This document shows positions 1 through 8,978 of a stretch of DNA of 64,000 nucleotides, piece after piece. Under the pieces are notes generated by a model. It had not been told where the DNA came from and did no database searches. It saw only the letters and a list, made by a program, of their open reading frames with translations. How positions within the stretch are numbered: position 1 is the stretch's first letter; each line of letters starts with the position of its first letter. Origin of the DNA: Spirulina major PCC 6313 (GTDB lineage: Bacteria > Cyanobacteriota > Cyanobacteriia > Cyanobacteriales > Spirulinaceae); assembly GCF_001890765.1 (NCBI RefSeq), contig NZ_KV878783.1:4678771-4742770 (forward strand). Reading direction: 5' to 3'. Made by a program: the position numbers and the translations under genes.

Positions 1-1565
1 AATTCCAGTTCTGGGGTAAAGGGTCGGAATTTCGAGGTTTGGGACTGCATCCGGAGAATGAGCAGATGGCTGATTTGGCGGGTTGCGATCGGATCAGCCC
101 CATCCACTTCCACCAACGCTTCGATTTCAATGCGCCGCTTGGCAGGGACATTGAACAGGCGGAAGTTGTAGAGTGTTTCTTCCCATTGGGAGGTCGTCAC
201 CAGGCGCATCGTATGACCGATCGCAGGGCCGAGGCGCGTGTTGCCGATCTTGTATTCACTGTGGGGAATACAGACCTGAAGCGGCTGTGCGTCAGCATTC
301 CTGGGGAGTTGGAAGCCCTGGCCCACCTCAAAACCAAGGCGGGTATTGCCCTGCATTTGGTCGGGTCGGGGGCGGGGCTTGTAGATGCGGAGGCGGGCAT
401 CGTGAACCAGGCGCATCGTGTCACCGATCGCAGGGCCAAGGCGGGTATTGCCGTCGATGGGGCTGATCTGAGCGCGATGCAGTTCGAGGGGGGGCGCGGA
501 CTGGAGCCGGAAGCCCTGACTGCCTTCAGCGTTGAGGCGGGTATTGCCGGGCATCGCTGTGAGGCGATTGAGGGGGCGATAAATCCGGAGGTTGGGCTGG
601 ATGGTAAAGGGTGCGTCAAACAGAGGGGCCGTAAATGGCTGCTGGTTGAGGTTAAAGTGCAGGGTGACGCTGAGGGTTCCGGAGAGGGTTTCATTACTCA
701 AATTCGCCAACGCCACAAAAAAACCTGTGGGATTTGCCAAAAGTTTTTCATAAAACACCGTCTGGCGCACCACCGGCCCCAATTGACTCCCCGGTGGCTC
801 TAGTACCGCCGTTTTACCCTGAATCCGGATCAAGATTTGCTCCGCCAGCCGAGGATCAAAAGATTCATCCAGGATGACGCGGGCCTCCACCGACACAATC
901 TGCTGCGGCGGTTGGTCAAACATCGTAAACGGATAGCAGGCCCCCCAGGTTTTGCTCAGGTGCATCGTCAGGGTGAGAATCCGCAGGGCATAGAAGGTAT
1001 GGGCGGGCTTCTCCTGGTTAATAATCGCCTGGGCAGCGCGGCATTCTCGCCAGTAGCGATCGGGCTGCAAAACTTGATTGCTGGGCAAGACTAACTGCAC
1101 CTGAAAATAATGGGGGCGATCGTCAAATTCCATGACGGAAATCGTGCGATCGGGATAGCTCAACCCCGAATGCTCCAGATAAATCGAAAGCATTTTTTTC
1201 AGCCCCCGCACCGTGCCCCGAATCCGATACAACGGCACCATCTGGCTAATAAATTGCCGCTTCACCGCCTCATCCCAATCCTCCCGTAGACTCAGGGCAA
1301 TCCAACCCGCCAGCCAGGGCAAAAATTCCGCCGGAGTCTGTTGGGGGTCAAGATAGGTGTGGATCTGCCCGATGATCGTTTCTAAACCATAATTCGCCCC
1401 TGACTCACGGGTGATGATTTGGGGCTGAAAAGGTTGGGGTTCATGGTCAGGCACACCCGTGAGCACCTGCTCAAAGGCGAGTAAGAATCGCCCCAAAAAC
1501 GGATCGGTCTGGAGATAGGCGGGAAGATAATCAAGATAGCGGCTTAGGGGGTGTTGGGTTGCCAT
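1..1565 (-). CDS. phage tail protein I-like CIS baseplate protein, C-terminus cut by window edge
   Basis: The frame opens at ATG 1565 and has no stop before the left edge (521 codons), so the C-terminus is missing. Residues 1 to about 250 resemble the phage tail protein I (gpI) family: an N-terminal SRYLDYLPAYLQTD, then FLPWLAGWIALSLREDWDE and YRIRGTVRGLKKMLSIYLE. gpI-type proteins sit at the baseplate wedge. Residues about 335 to 445 carry four copies of a GNTRL motif in two alternating types (GNTRLGPAIG..TMRLV and GNTRL..G.GF.L), which are not part of the gpI core and look like an added beta-rich or fibre-like extension. The start overlaps the end of the upstream baseplate gene by 22 bp, so the two are translationally coupled. 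The family call is by motif and position. Confidence 0.75.
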   Translation of the reverse strand, partial: MATQHPLSRYLDYLPAYLQTDPFLGRFLLAFEQVLTGVPDHEPQPFQPQIITRESGANYGLETIIGQIHTYLDPQQTPAEFLPWLAGWIALSLREDWDEAVKRQFISQMVPLYRIRGTVRGLKKMLSIYLEHSGLSYPDRTISVMEFDDRPHYFQVQLVLPSNQVLQPDRYWRECRAAQAIINQEKPAHTFYALRILTLTMHLSKTWGACYPFTMFDQPPQQIVSVEARVILDESFDPRLAEQILIRIQGKTAVLEPPGSQLGPVVRQTVFYEKLLANPTGFFVALANLSNETLSGTLSVTLHFNLNQQPFTAPLFDAPFTIQPNLRIYRPLNRLTAMPGNTRLNAEGSQGFRLQSAPPLELHRAQISPIDGNTRLGPAIGDTMRLVHDARLRIYKPRPRPDQMQGNTRLGFEVGQGFQLPRNADAQPLQVCIPHSEYKIGNTRLGPAIGHTMRLVTTSQWEETLYNFRLFNVPAKRRIEIEALVEVDGADPIATRQISHLLILRMQSQTSKFRPFTPELE

Positions 1566-2542
1566 TGGTCTCCGAAGCGTTGCAGGGTGGGTAAGGCGGC
1601 GATCTGAATCTGTACCAGTTCGTGGGCTTGGAGCATCAGGCCCACCAATTGACCCTGATCGTTAAACTGTTGCCGCACCGGGTCTACTCCCGTCAGTTCA
1701 ATGTCTTCTACATGGTCAACACCGGGCAGGTCATCGAGGAGTTGATAAAGCTCCGATAGGTAAATATCCGCGCCAAAGGGATAGCCTTGACCTTGCCAAA
1801 ATTCCTCAGAATCCAAGGGGGCAAAAAAAGCGTGAATCTGACGCTCGGCCTCGCGGCGGACATCGGGGGGTTTGGCACTGTCCTGGAGGTAGAGGGTGGC
1901 GGCTAGGGTCATGGTGATGAAACTGGGTTCCACCACATGGAGCCGGGTGGTAATCAAACGGCGTTGGTCAAGGAAGCGTTTGAGATCCTGACGCAGGCGC
2001 ATCCCCACCGCTGCATCGGTTTGGGGATGGCGGGGCAGGATGACGAGGCTGATATGGGCTTCAATGGGTTGATTAATATCGGCGTTTTCTAGGTCGCGTT
2101 CGGGTAGACAGTTGACCCGCGCGATCGCACCTGCGGCCCCGAATTCGCGCTGGGCATATTGGGTTTTCGCCCAATCGGAGAGGATGAGTTGCTCAAAATC
2201 AGGATTGGTGACGGCGCGATAGGGTCGTCGCAGGTCGGCGAGGGTGGTTTGGATTTCAGTCTGAACGAGGGTGAATTGCTGGGCGGGGCTGAGGTCGGGG
2301 GGCAAGACCCAGGGCCGACCTTTGAGGAGGCTTAAAAATTGGGCTTGGTTTTGTTCCGGAACTTGATTGACTCGGTAGAGCACCATTTCCGTCAGCCAGG
2401 CCAGGAGTTCAATGAGGATGATCCCGGTGTCGGCGGGGTTGTGGTCTGTCCATTCGGGGGCTTCGATGGGAATTTGGGCGATCGCATCCACCACCAAATC
2501 GGCGTAGGTGCGATCGTCGAGGTCGGGTAAAGGAATGGGCAT
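1544..2542 (-). CDS. baseplate J-like CIS wedge protein (small paralogue)
   Basis: This 332-aa protein opens with a block (LDDRTYADLVVDAI, then DTGIILIELLAWLTEMVLYRVNQ) typical of the putative baseplate assembly/baseplate-J family found in contractile injection systems and myophages. The larger neighbour upstream begins the same way (LDQRSYAELVQQ...LVRIFGRMASLVQERLNQ), so the two are probably paralogues forming a heterodimeric wedge, like Afp11/Afp12. The middle, 'PYRAVTNPDFEQLIL', matches the J-family segment and the C-terminal half has alternating strands. It starts 4 bp after the larger gene's stop and overlaps the next gene. A structural role in the baseplate is inferred from family and operon. 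Confidence 0.75.
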   Translation of the reverse strand: MPIPLPDLDDRTYADLVVDAIAQIPIEAPEWTDHNPADTGIILIELLAWLTEMVLYRVNQVPEQNQAQFLSLLKGRPWVLPPDLSPAQQFTLVQTEIQTTLADLRRPYRAVTNPDFEQLILSDWAKTQYAQREFGAAGAIARVNCLPERDLENADINQPIEAHISLVILPRHPQTDAAVGMRLRQDLKRFLDQRRLITTRLHVVEPSFITMTLAATLYLQDSAKPPDVRREAERQIHAFFAPLDSEEFWQGQGYPFGADIYLSELYQLLDDLPGVDHVEDIELTGVDPVRQQFNDQGQLVGLMLQAHELVQIQIAALPTLQRFGDQWQPNTP

Positions 2543-2545
2543 GGC

Positions 2546-5500
2546 TTAGGGGGTGGCTTCAGGAAGTTGGAGGGTAATCTGGTGCGTCCCGGAATAGATC
2601 AGGGTTTGACGATCAATCGGTCGGTTGGCTGGGTCGATGGCCAGGCTGCTGACATAGCTCACTCCTGGCACGGTTTCGAGGGCGGCAAACAGATCCGAGC
2701 GATGGGGAATGCGCCCAAAATCCCAGCCCTGGCCCTGCCGCCCGCCTGTGAGGGGATGCAAAAACTGCTGGAGTTTCGCCTCCACTGCGGCTTTGACTGT
2801 GCCTGCATTGGTGATGCTGACGGGAACAATATCCACCGTGACCCCGATCGCCTGCCATTTCGGCCCACAGACCTGTAGGCGCATCGTGGCCACAAACCGC
2901 GCTTGGAGAAATTGCTCCACTTGGTTGAGGAGGGCGAGGGTGGGCAGGGGTTGGGGGTCATTGCTTTGGGGCACGATGATCAGTCGCACGCGCCCGGCTC
3001 GGATCTCGTTTTCGTGGTCAAAGACATCAATTTCGTTGCCGGGAACTGAAGCGGTGGGTGTGTTGGGGTGATTGGGGTCGATCCACAGTTCTTCCAGGAG
3101 CGGATTAAAGTCAGGGGTGAGCATTTCCGGGGTGATCACCTGCACCCGTGCGACTTCGACGGCGGCATCGTAGGCGAGATCGGCAAAATCTTGGGCAGTG
3201 ACGGCGCGATCGCGGTGGCGCAGCCGTTGGGGCGATCGCACCTTCAAACGGGCGAGGGATTCTTGATCATTGCCCCCTTCGGCAGCTTCCCAGTTGATCA
3301 CCCCGGCCACGTAGGGGATCGTGGTTTTGAGTTCGACAATGGTCTGGGCCGGTTGGTTGCCGCGATCGCCCCCCCCGGTGCGGTAGCTCAAGCGGATATT
3401 GTTGCGACCCCGTGGCGGGATCATCCCCGCCTGGCCATTGCCAAATTGAATCCGTCCCCGCTGGCGTTGGGCTTGCCCTTGCGTAGCAACATTGAGGGTG
3501 TAATGGCGATCGCCCGCCGCCGAGCTATAGAAATCCGGCACTTCCTGCCAACGCACCCACACCGCTTCGAGTTCTCCCGTTTCATCGTAGACGGGGGTGA
3601 TGGCCTCCGTCCCCCACTGTTGCCGGAGTTGCTGTTGTTCCGCCTCCGAGGGGAAACGGCCTTCCTCAATCTCTAACGCTTGTCCCGCCAAAATCGGCGC
3701 TTGGCTGGCGGTGACGACCTGGCCCGGTTCAAATTGACTCGACCCCAAAATCTCGGCATTGAGGGTAATCGCCTGTCGCGCCCAAGTTGTATTGGTGCGG
3801 GCGTTGAGCAAGCGCGGGGGAACGGTGAGATCGGCGGAATCCCGAACTTTCGCAAATAGATAGCGCATCAAGCCATACAGCCGAAATTCTTCCACGCGAA
3901 TCGCCCAGTGCCAAAGATCAATCAAAACCAAGGGAATCTCGGCCTCGGTGTTGGGCTGTTGCCGTATCCGGAGCCAATAGTGCTGCTGCCCAAAGTGGGG
4001 GGAGGCGATCCAGTCCGTGGGGCCAATGAACTGGACTAAGCCCTTCTCCGTGAGGGCGGCGGTTTCATCGCGCACCGTCAGCGATCGCCACCCCTCCGGC
4101 GTGGGATATTCCCACACCAACCGACGACCATCCCCCACAGTGCGATGAGTACCGGGAGCCACCTCGTCCGGTTCGGGAGACTGGACTTGGAAATAGAGGG
4201 TACTCGGACGGTTGGGAAAGGCTTGGTTAAAGCCGAGATAAAAGGCAGAATCCCGGTGCAAGGGTGGCGTGAGGGGATAAAACGCCCGCGTCACTTTTAC
4301 CCCGGCTTTGTGATCTGCCGTTAATGCTGTGGTGAACACCACCCAACTGGAGGCGGGATCAATCAGTTCAATTTGCCCCCGTTCCCCCGACCCATCGGCA
4401 AACCGGAGGAACTCCCCTAGGGCCAAACCCTTCACCTCTTCAAGTTGAATCCGGCGATCGCCCGCCCGCGCTGGCCGATGGAGAAAGGCTACCAGCGGAC
4501 TCCCTGCGCCATAGGTAAAGTCGTTGTAGGCCAGGGCCACGGCGGGCTGCTCTAAAAAGAACTGATAGGTTACGGTCAGGGCGGCCAAACAGGGCGGATC
4601 GACCACATCCGGGCTAGGTTCGGCAATGGTGAATTTACCCAAGACCCGGCTGCCGATGCCATAGGCTTGGCGGGTGGCCCGGTTGACTGTGATGCGGTTC
4701 TCATCGGGGGAAATGGCTGTCACTTCGAGATCCTCCCGGATCAGCAGATCACGACTATCCTGAAGCCGAATCGTATCCCCCACCTGGATTTCGTCGGTAC
4801 TATCCACGACAATTTCCGTTTGCCCGGCGGCGTTTGCCGTTGCCAGCAAGGTGATCTCGTTGTAGGTGACATAATGGCGCACCCGGCCCCGGCTACCGTA
4901 GCGGCCTTGCACCAGCCGCGCCCGCAGCCAATAGGTCGGCTCTGCGGTATGGGGACCCTGGGGCGGGAGGGGGTCAGGAAAGCGGAAAGTGCCTTGGGTT
5001 CGCCCCGCCACAAATTGCGGGGGTTCCGAGTTCCGCAGCCAATGGAATTGGGCGGGGTCGGGATCGGGGAAGATTGCCGTCCAAGTTTGGCCATCCCCCA
5101 CATCCCACACCAACTGAAGATCCTCGCTATGGCTGGGGGCATGGCTGAGGGTGGCGTTGAGGGCGATCGCCACCCCCGGCTGAATCAAACGCGGATCAAG
5201 GGCAACTTGAAACGTATCGTTATAGTCCGGTGCTGTCCCCAAGGGGTAAAAATCTTTGCTCAGATCGAGGGTGATGTTGTTAAACAGACAGTCCTGGGGC
5301 GTTTGGGTCTGGTCAACGCTAGCACTCACCAAAATTTGCAAAATTTCAGGCAACGCTTCCCGCCGATGGCGATAGAGCGTGATGCGGAGCCATTTTCCGG
5401 GGCGGCCATTCACCTCAACCTCTTTGAGCTTGGGGAGTTGGGTCAGGGTGATGAAGACCTGGGCGGCTTCGGTTTCCACCGCAACCTGGGGGAGGCGTTG

Positions 5501-6163
5501 CCACTGTTTACCGTCCCAAGTCTGCCAAGCCAGAAAGCGGGCGGCAAGCTGAGTCGCACTCTCTGGGGAATCGGTGGCGATCGCGAACTGGACGGTGGTG
5601 AGTTTGGGCAGGTCAAACACCTCGGCCCCGTGGAGATATAGGTAATGTTCAACGGGGCGATCGCCCTTCAGCACTTCAAAGGCGGGCGGCACTGGGTCAG
5701 GGAAGACGTTAGCGCACCTATCGCTGTAATAATCCCGATCTTCGATCACAAACATCGCCTTGACCTGCGTTGCCGTCACCAACAATTCCCGCTCCGTTTC
5801 AAAAATCACCTCCGCCTCTTCCCCCTCCGGCGGCGGCGCAGCAATCTGGGTCAATGCCGGGACGAGGGCATCCACAGGACTCCCTGCTGCTAGTTCAAAG
5901 GTGAGGGGCGATCGCGCCGCTTGGGGTGGAGTCAGTTGCGTCCCCACCAAATTCATAAACGCCAACCGATTCCGTTCCGGAATTTGATTCAGACGCTCCT
6001 GGACCAGACTCGCCATCCGCCCAAAAATGCGCACCAAGGCCAAACCCACATCCCCAGAATTGGGAGCGGCACGCCAAGGCGTATAGGACTCCGCTAGGCT
6101 CTGAGTCTGCTGGACAAGTTCTGCGTAGCTACGCTGGTCAAGTTTGGGCGGCTGGGAAGACAT
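2546..6163 (-). CDS. large baseplate J-like CIS wedge protein
   Basis: A 1205-aa baseplate assembly protein. The N-terminus (residues 6-75) carries the wedge signature 'LVRIFGRMASLVQERLNQIP', followed by 'NRLAFMNLVGTQLTPPQAAR'. The middle is a long run of beta-rich domains. Residues around 900-1000 hold 'RGRIQFGNGQAGMIPPRGRN' and 'LRHRDRAVTAQDFADLAYDA', both typical of the gpJ/gp6 core in CIS baseplate proteins, and the C-terminus ends in the 'LTGGRQGQGWDFGRIPHRSD' region common in this family. The length fits the large (Afp11-type) member. Four bases separate it from the smaller J-like gene and three from the gp25-like gene, so it lies in one tight baseplate operon. Confidence 0.85.
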   Translation of the reverse strand: MSSQPPKLDQRSYAELVQQTQSLAESYTPWRAAPNSGDVGLALVRIFGRMASLVQERLNQIPERNRLAFMNLVGTQLTPPQAARSPLTFELAAGSPVDALVPALTQIAAPPPEGEEAEVIFETERELLVTATQVKAMFVIEDRDYYSDRCANVFPDPVPPAFEVLKGDRPVEHYLYLHGAEVFDLPKLTTVQFAIATDSPESATQLAARFLAWQTWDGKQWQRLPQVAVETEAAQVFITLTQLPKLKEVEVNGRPGKWLRITLYRHRREALPEILQILVSASVDQTQTPQDCLFNNITLDLSKDFYPLGTAPDYNDTFQVALDPRLIQPGVAIALNATLSHAPSHSEDLQLVWDVGDGQTWTAIFPDPDPAQFHWLRNSEPPQFVAGRTQGTFRFPDPLPPQGPHTAEPTYWLRARLVQGRYGSRGRVRHYVTYNEITLLATANAAGQTEIVVDSTDEIQVGDTIRLQDSRDLLIREDLEVTAISPDENRITVNRATRQAYGIGSRVLGKFTIAEPSPDVVDPPCLAALTVTYQFFLEQPAVALAYNDFTYGAGSPLVAFLHRPARAGDRRIQLEEVKGLALGEFLRFADGSGERGQIELIDPASSWVVFTTALTADHKAGVKVTRAFYPLTPPLHRDSAFYLGFNQAFPNRPSTLYFQVQSPEPDEVAPGTHRTVGDGRRLVWEYPTPEGWRSLTVRDETAALTEKGLVQFIGPTDWIASPHFGQQHYWLRIRQQPNTEAEIPLVLIDLWHWAIRVEEFRLYGLMRYLFAKVRDSADLTVPPRLLNARTNTTWARQAITLNAEILGSSQFEPGQVVTASQAPILAGQALEIEEGRFPSEAEQQQLRQQWGTEAITPVYDETGELEAVWVRWQEVPDFYSSAAGDRHYTLNVATQGQAQRQRGRIQFGNGQAGMIPPRGRNNIRLSYRTGGGDRGNQPAQTIVELKTTIPYVAGVINWEAAEGGNDQESLARLKVRSPQRLRHRDRAVTAQDFADLAYDAAVEVARVQVITPEMLTPDFNPLLEELWIDPNHPNTPTASVPGNEIDVFDHENEIRAGRVRLIIVPQSNDPQPLPTLALLNQVEQFLQARFVATMRLQVCGPKWQAIGVTVDIVPVSITNAGTVKAAVEAKLQQFLHPLTGGRQGQGWDFGRIPHRSDLFAALETVPGVSYVSSLAIDPANRPIDRQTLIYSGTHQITLQLPEATP

Positions 6164-6166
6164 CGT

Positions 6167-6553
6167 TTACTGGAGGTAGAAAGGATAGACAAGGTTAAAG
6201 GCGTTGTTCGTCGTCCGTACCCGATAGTTAATCGAGATCTGTAACAGGTTGGGTTGCCCCGGTGCTTCCACTGGCTCAATGGCCAGGACATCAATCCGGG
6301 GTTCCCAATCCAAAAGGGCTGATTCCACATCACTGATAATTTGCCCCACCGTCCCCGCCGTATTCGGCGCAAACACCTGATCATGGATGCGACAGCCAAA
6401 ATCCGGTCGCATCACCCGTTCCCCCCGCGCCGTACTGAGAATCGCCCAAATAGACTGGCGGACGGCTTGCTCATATTTGGCGGTGGCGATTTGGTGTTCT
6501 TCCTGCAATTGAACCGGCAACGTCCAACCCACACCGAGAAAATCAATATCCAC
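6167..6553 (-). CDS. GPW/gp25 family CIS baseplate protein
   Basis: At 128 aa it has the usual size for gp25/GPW proteins, which form the inner baseplate wedge and start sheath polymerisation. Visible family features are 'EQAVRQSIWAILSTARGERV' followed by 'RPDFGCRIHDQVFAPN', the conserved E-R-x-M-x-P-x-F-G-C core, and 'EPRIDVLAI' further on. The start is GTG; its first base is the last base of the upstream gpV-like gene's TAG stop, a one-base overlap that implies coupled translation. The gene sits between the spike gene and the large J-like gene, the usual CIS order. Confidence 0.9.
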   Translation of the reverse strand: MDIDFLGVGWTLPVQLQEEHQIATAKYEQAVRQSIWAILSTARGERVMRPDFGCRIHDQVFAPNTAGTVGQIISDVESALLDWEPRIDVLAIEPVEAPGQPNLLQISINYRVRTTNNAFNLVYPFYLQ

Positions 6554-7260
6554 TACATCACCTCCAACGCACCATTATTAACCTTGACCCCCGCCGAACA
6601 GTTCAGTTCTAAACCAGATTGGGCCTTAAATTCCCCTTTCGTTTTGGCTTGAATATTGCAATTTGCACCGGCATTGATTTTGCAATCACTTTGGGTTTTA
6701 ATCTCCAGGTTTTTACATTCGAGCAACATATCATCATCTTTACTTTTAATCGTTACTTTTCCTTTCGCTTCAATGGTGAAATCTTTTTCCACCTGAATCG
6801 TCATCGCATCATTTTCACAATCAATCGTGATTTTATTCTTACCACTTTTATCTTGAATGATCAGTTGCTCTTTATCTTCGGTATCGTCGAAGATAATCAT
6901 GTGACCACTGCGGGACTTGATCAGGCGTTTGTTATTTTCCCCATCATCATTTTTTTCCGGGGGTTTATCTTTGCCATTCCACAAACTGCCTAAAATGTAG
7001 GGGAAAGCCATATCACCATGTTCAAAGGCGACGAGCACCTCATCATCCACTTCCGGCAGAAAATAGAAACCGCGATCGCCCCCCGCCATCGGAGTCACCA
7101 CCCGCGCCCACGGACTTTCATCCTCATCCGTAAGCCAGGGGAATTTCACCTTAACCCGTCCTAAGTTATCGTCATCTTCAACATTCGTCACCACCGCGAT
7201 CGTCACACCATAAAAACGGGCGGCAGGATCATTGGGCATCAGTAAATCGAATCCGATCAT
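6553..7260 (-). CDS. gpV/VgrG-like CIS spike protein
   Basis: A 235-aa baseplate assembly protein V. It starts with an OB-fold stretch ('FYGVTIAVVTNVEDDDNLGR', 'VKVKFPWLTDEDESPWARV'), followed by 'GFYFLPEVDDEVLVAFEHGD' and 'PYILGSLWNGKDKPP', all hallmark gpV/Vgr motifs. The second half (residues about 130-235) is a repetitive beta-helix of short charged strands such as 'KDFTIEAKGKVTIKSKDDDM', expected for the trimeric needle. Its start overlaps the gpD-like gene by four bases (ATGA). No C-terminal effector domain is present, so this looks like a plain spike. There is no separate PAAR gene in the visible cluster. Confidence 0.9.
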   Translation of the reverse strand: MIGFDLLMPNDPAARFYGVTIAVVTNVEDDDNLGRVKVKFPWLTDEDESPWARVVTPMAGGDRGFYFLPEVDDEVLVAFEHGDMAFPYILGSLWNGKDKPPEKNDDGENNKRLIKSRSGHMIIFDDTEDKEQLIIQDKSGKNKITIDCENDAMTIQVEKDFTIEAKGKVTIKSKDDDMLLECKNLEIKTQSDCKINAGANCNIQAKTKGEFKAQSGLELNCSAGVKVNNGALEVM

Positions 7261-8324
7261 AAAGCAGTTCTCCGCGCAGTGAATAGAGTGGTATAACCAA
7301 ATTTTTGGGAATAATGGTGTTCCGTCGAGGTGACATAATATTCACCACTAAAGCGTTTGCCCACGCCTTTGACCTCGATCACTTTAGCAACCCGAAGCGT
7401 CGGCAGACCGGGGCAAGTGCCTTCGGCGGTGATGTAGGCGATCGCCATATCCTTAAACTGACCCAAGGCAATTTGATCCGCCTCCGCCTTCGTCACCACA
7501 GGCTGAGTGACAATTGTGGTGATGGAATCTCCGAAGGTTTTAACCGCTTTAGGCCCCGTGGTTTTGCCCCCCATTTTGCTCCCCTCTTTCCCCGCCGCTG
7601 CCTTGCCCAGCACCTCCTTTTTATCATCGGGCAACCAACCACGCACCTCCACCTTTTGGACTTGGTTCATACTACTTAAACGGGGCATGAACTCACTTAA
7701 ATTTTCTTTAAATTTCAATGTCAACACTTTTTGTTGATCATTTTGAGGCGGTTGAAAATAAATATTTTTTTTCTCAATCGTAATTTCATAGCCGATCCGT
7801 TCAGCCCGACCACTGAGAAACTCCCAATCCGTTTGATTATGCTGAATCACATAGTCATGTTTGACTTCACTATCTTTCGTGTTCGGTGTGAGGCCACGAG
7901 CACGGGCAATTTTACTAAAAATGTCACTATCCTTCATTTTGGTAAAGGATTTACTATTTGACCCTCGTAATAAACGATGGCGTAAATCATGGCCTCGCAC
8001 AATTAAACGCGGCCGTTCACCCTGCCGAAATTCCGGCTCTAAACCCGTAATTTCACCAAAAATTACGGTCTTGAGTTTGTTGACATAACCCATTTGAATC
8101 TCGACTTCCTCCCCCACATCAAAGGAACTATCATCAACCCAAGTAAACTTACCTTTTTGTAAATCCCAGGTCATAAACTCTAAGGTAAACATACTCGGTG
8201 CTTCAATGTCTTCAAACACCTGTACCGCGATCAAATCCTCATCTGCACCCTTCGGGAGCTTCTTCCCGCCAATGCTGACTTTGATATTGGGTATGAGGGT
8301 TTCAACGCCGGAATAATCTGCCAT
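7257..8324 (-). CDS. phage late control gene D-like CIS spike-base protein
   Basis: A 355-aa protein of the gpD family (Afp8-like), which forms the base of the spike beneath the gpV needle. Motifs include 'VQVFEDIEAPSMFTLEFMTW', 'VEIQMGY...VIFGEITGLEPEF', 'LIVRGHDLRHRLLRGS' and 'QTDWEFLSGRAERIGYEI', the usual order of the gpD barrel domains. Residues about 240-275 are a flexible lysine/glycine-rich insert ('GKAAAGKEGSKMGGKTTG'). The C-terminal 'FSGEYYVTSTEHHYSQKFGY' matches the family's closing motif. It begins 3 bp after the LysM gene and overlaps the gpV-like gene by 4 bp. The start is ATG with the typical 'I.VSIGG' opening. Confidence 0.88.
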   Translation of the reverse strand: MADYSGVETLIPNIKVSIGGKKLPKGADEDLIAVQVFEDIEAPSMFTLEFMTWDLQKGKFTWVDDSSFDVGEEVEIQMGYVNKLKTVIFGEITGLEPEFRQGERPRLIVRGHDLRHRLLRGSNSKSFTKMKDSDIFSKIARARGLTPNTKDSEVKHDYVIQHNQTDWEFLSGRAERIGYEITIEKKNIYFQPPQNDQQKVLTLKFKENLSEFMPRLSSMNQVQKVEVRGWLPDDKKEVLGKAAAGKEGSKMGGKTTGPKAVKTFGDSITTIVTQPVVTKAEADQIALGQFKDMAIAYITAEGTCPGLPTLRVAKVIEVKGVGKRFSGEYYVTSTEHHYSQKFGYTTLFTARRTAL

Positions 8325-8327
8325 TTC

Positions 8328-8978
8328 TCAACTCAAAATCGGTAAGGGTGGAATGGTGAGCACCAATCCGGGGGTGATTTGGCGCGGATTGTAGAGCCGA
8401 TTTTCATCGGCAATAATCCGCCACAAGGCGGGATCACCGAATTCTTCCTGGGCAATGCTGCTCAGGGTTTCACCCCGCTTGACAATACGCACCGGGTCGT
8501 CAATCAGGTTTTCGGCCTTTTTGCGTTTTTCGGGATCGGCCCATTCCCGGAAGGTGCAGTCGAGGGTGGCGCGAACCGGTGTGCCGTCTTCCCAAAAGTG
8601 GGTTAGGGTTTTGGTGATGCTTTCAAGAAACCCATCGGGGAGCAGAATATTACTTTTGCCGCCTATTTTGCCCCACACCAGTTTGCAGCGGGGTGGCCGC
8701 TTTACACTTTTCCCGATCTTCGGATGGGTGAGGTTAAAGATTTTTTTGGTATGTTGCTGGACGTTGTCCGGTGGATCGCCGCTCAGGGTGGTGTCAAAAA
8801 ACAGAGTGATGCTCAGGCTTGCCAACTCTTTGGACGCATTGGGATAACCGTCTTGATTGAGAGACCACCCGGTTTTATTAATCGTGACCTGGTTGGGGTT
8901 GAAAAGCACTTCGATTTCTTCGGCAAAGTCGCCTTCGTTGTCTTTTTCGGCTTTGATTTTGAGTTTTTCTAACGCCAT
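8328..8978 (-). CDS. CIS tube/baseplate hub protein with LysM domain (Afp7-like)
   Basis: A 216-aa protein in two parts. Residues 1-150 have the CIS tube-initiator layout ('EEIEVLFNPNQVTINKTGW', 'LSITLFFDTTLSG', 'LDCTFREWADPEKRKK'). Residues about 162-210 are a LysM motif ('VKRGETLSSIAQEEFGDPAL' then 'LYNPRQITPGLVLTIP'). In Afp/PVC-type systems this protein joins the inner tube to the spike complex, and its LysM fold works as a structural adaptor rather than a wall binder. The start codon overlaps the end of the 1367-aa repeat gene by 10 bp, so the two are coupled. Confidence 0.88.
   Translation of the reverse strand: MALEKLKIKAEKDNEGDFAEEIEVLFNPNQVTINKTGWSLNQDGYPNASKELASLSITLFFDTTLSGDPPDNVQQHTKKIFNLTHPKIGKSVKRPPRCKLVWGKIGGKSNILLPDGFLESITKTLTHFWEDGTPVRATLDCTFREWADPEKRKKAENLIDDPVRIVKRGETLSSIAQEEFGDPALWRIIADENRLYNPRQITPGLVLTIPPLPILS

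Noticed and set aside
39-803. Long plus-strand open frames opposite the CIS genes
   Set aside because: They mirror the codon pattern of the minus-strand genes, are low in complexity, and lack ribosome binding sites and any family motif.
4667-5641. 324-codon plus-strand frame
   Set aside because: It is wholly antisense to the large baseplate-J gene, whose motifs and operon position are clear.
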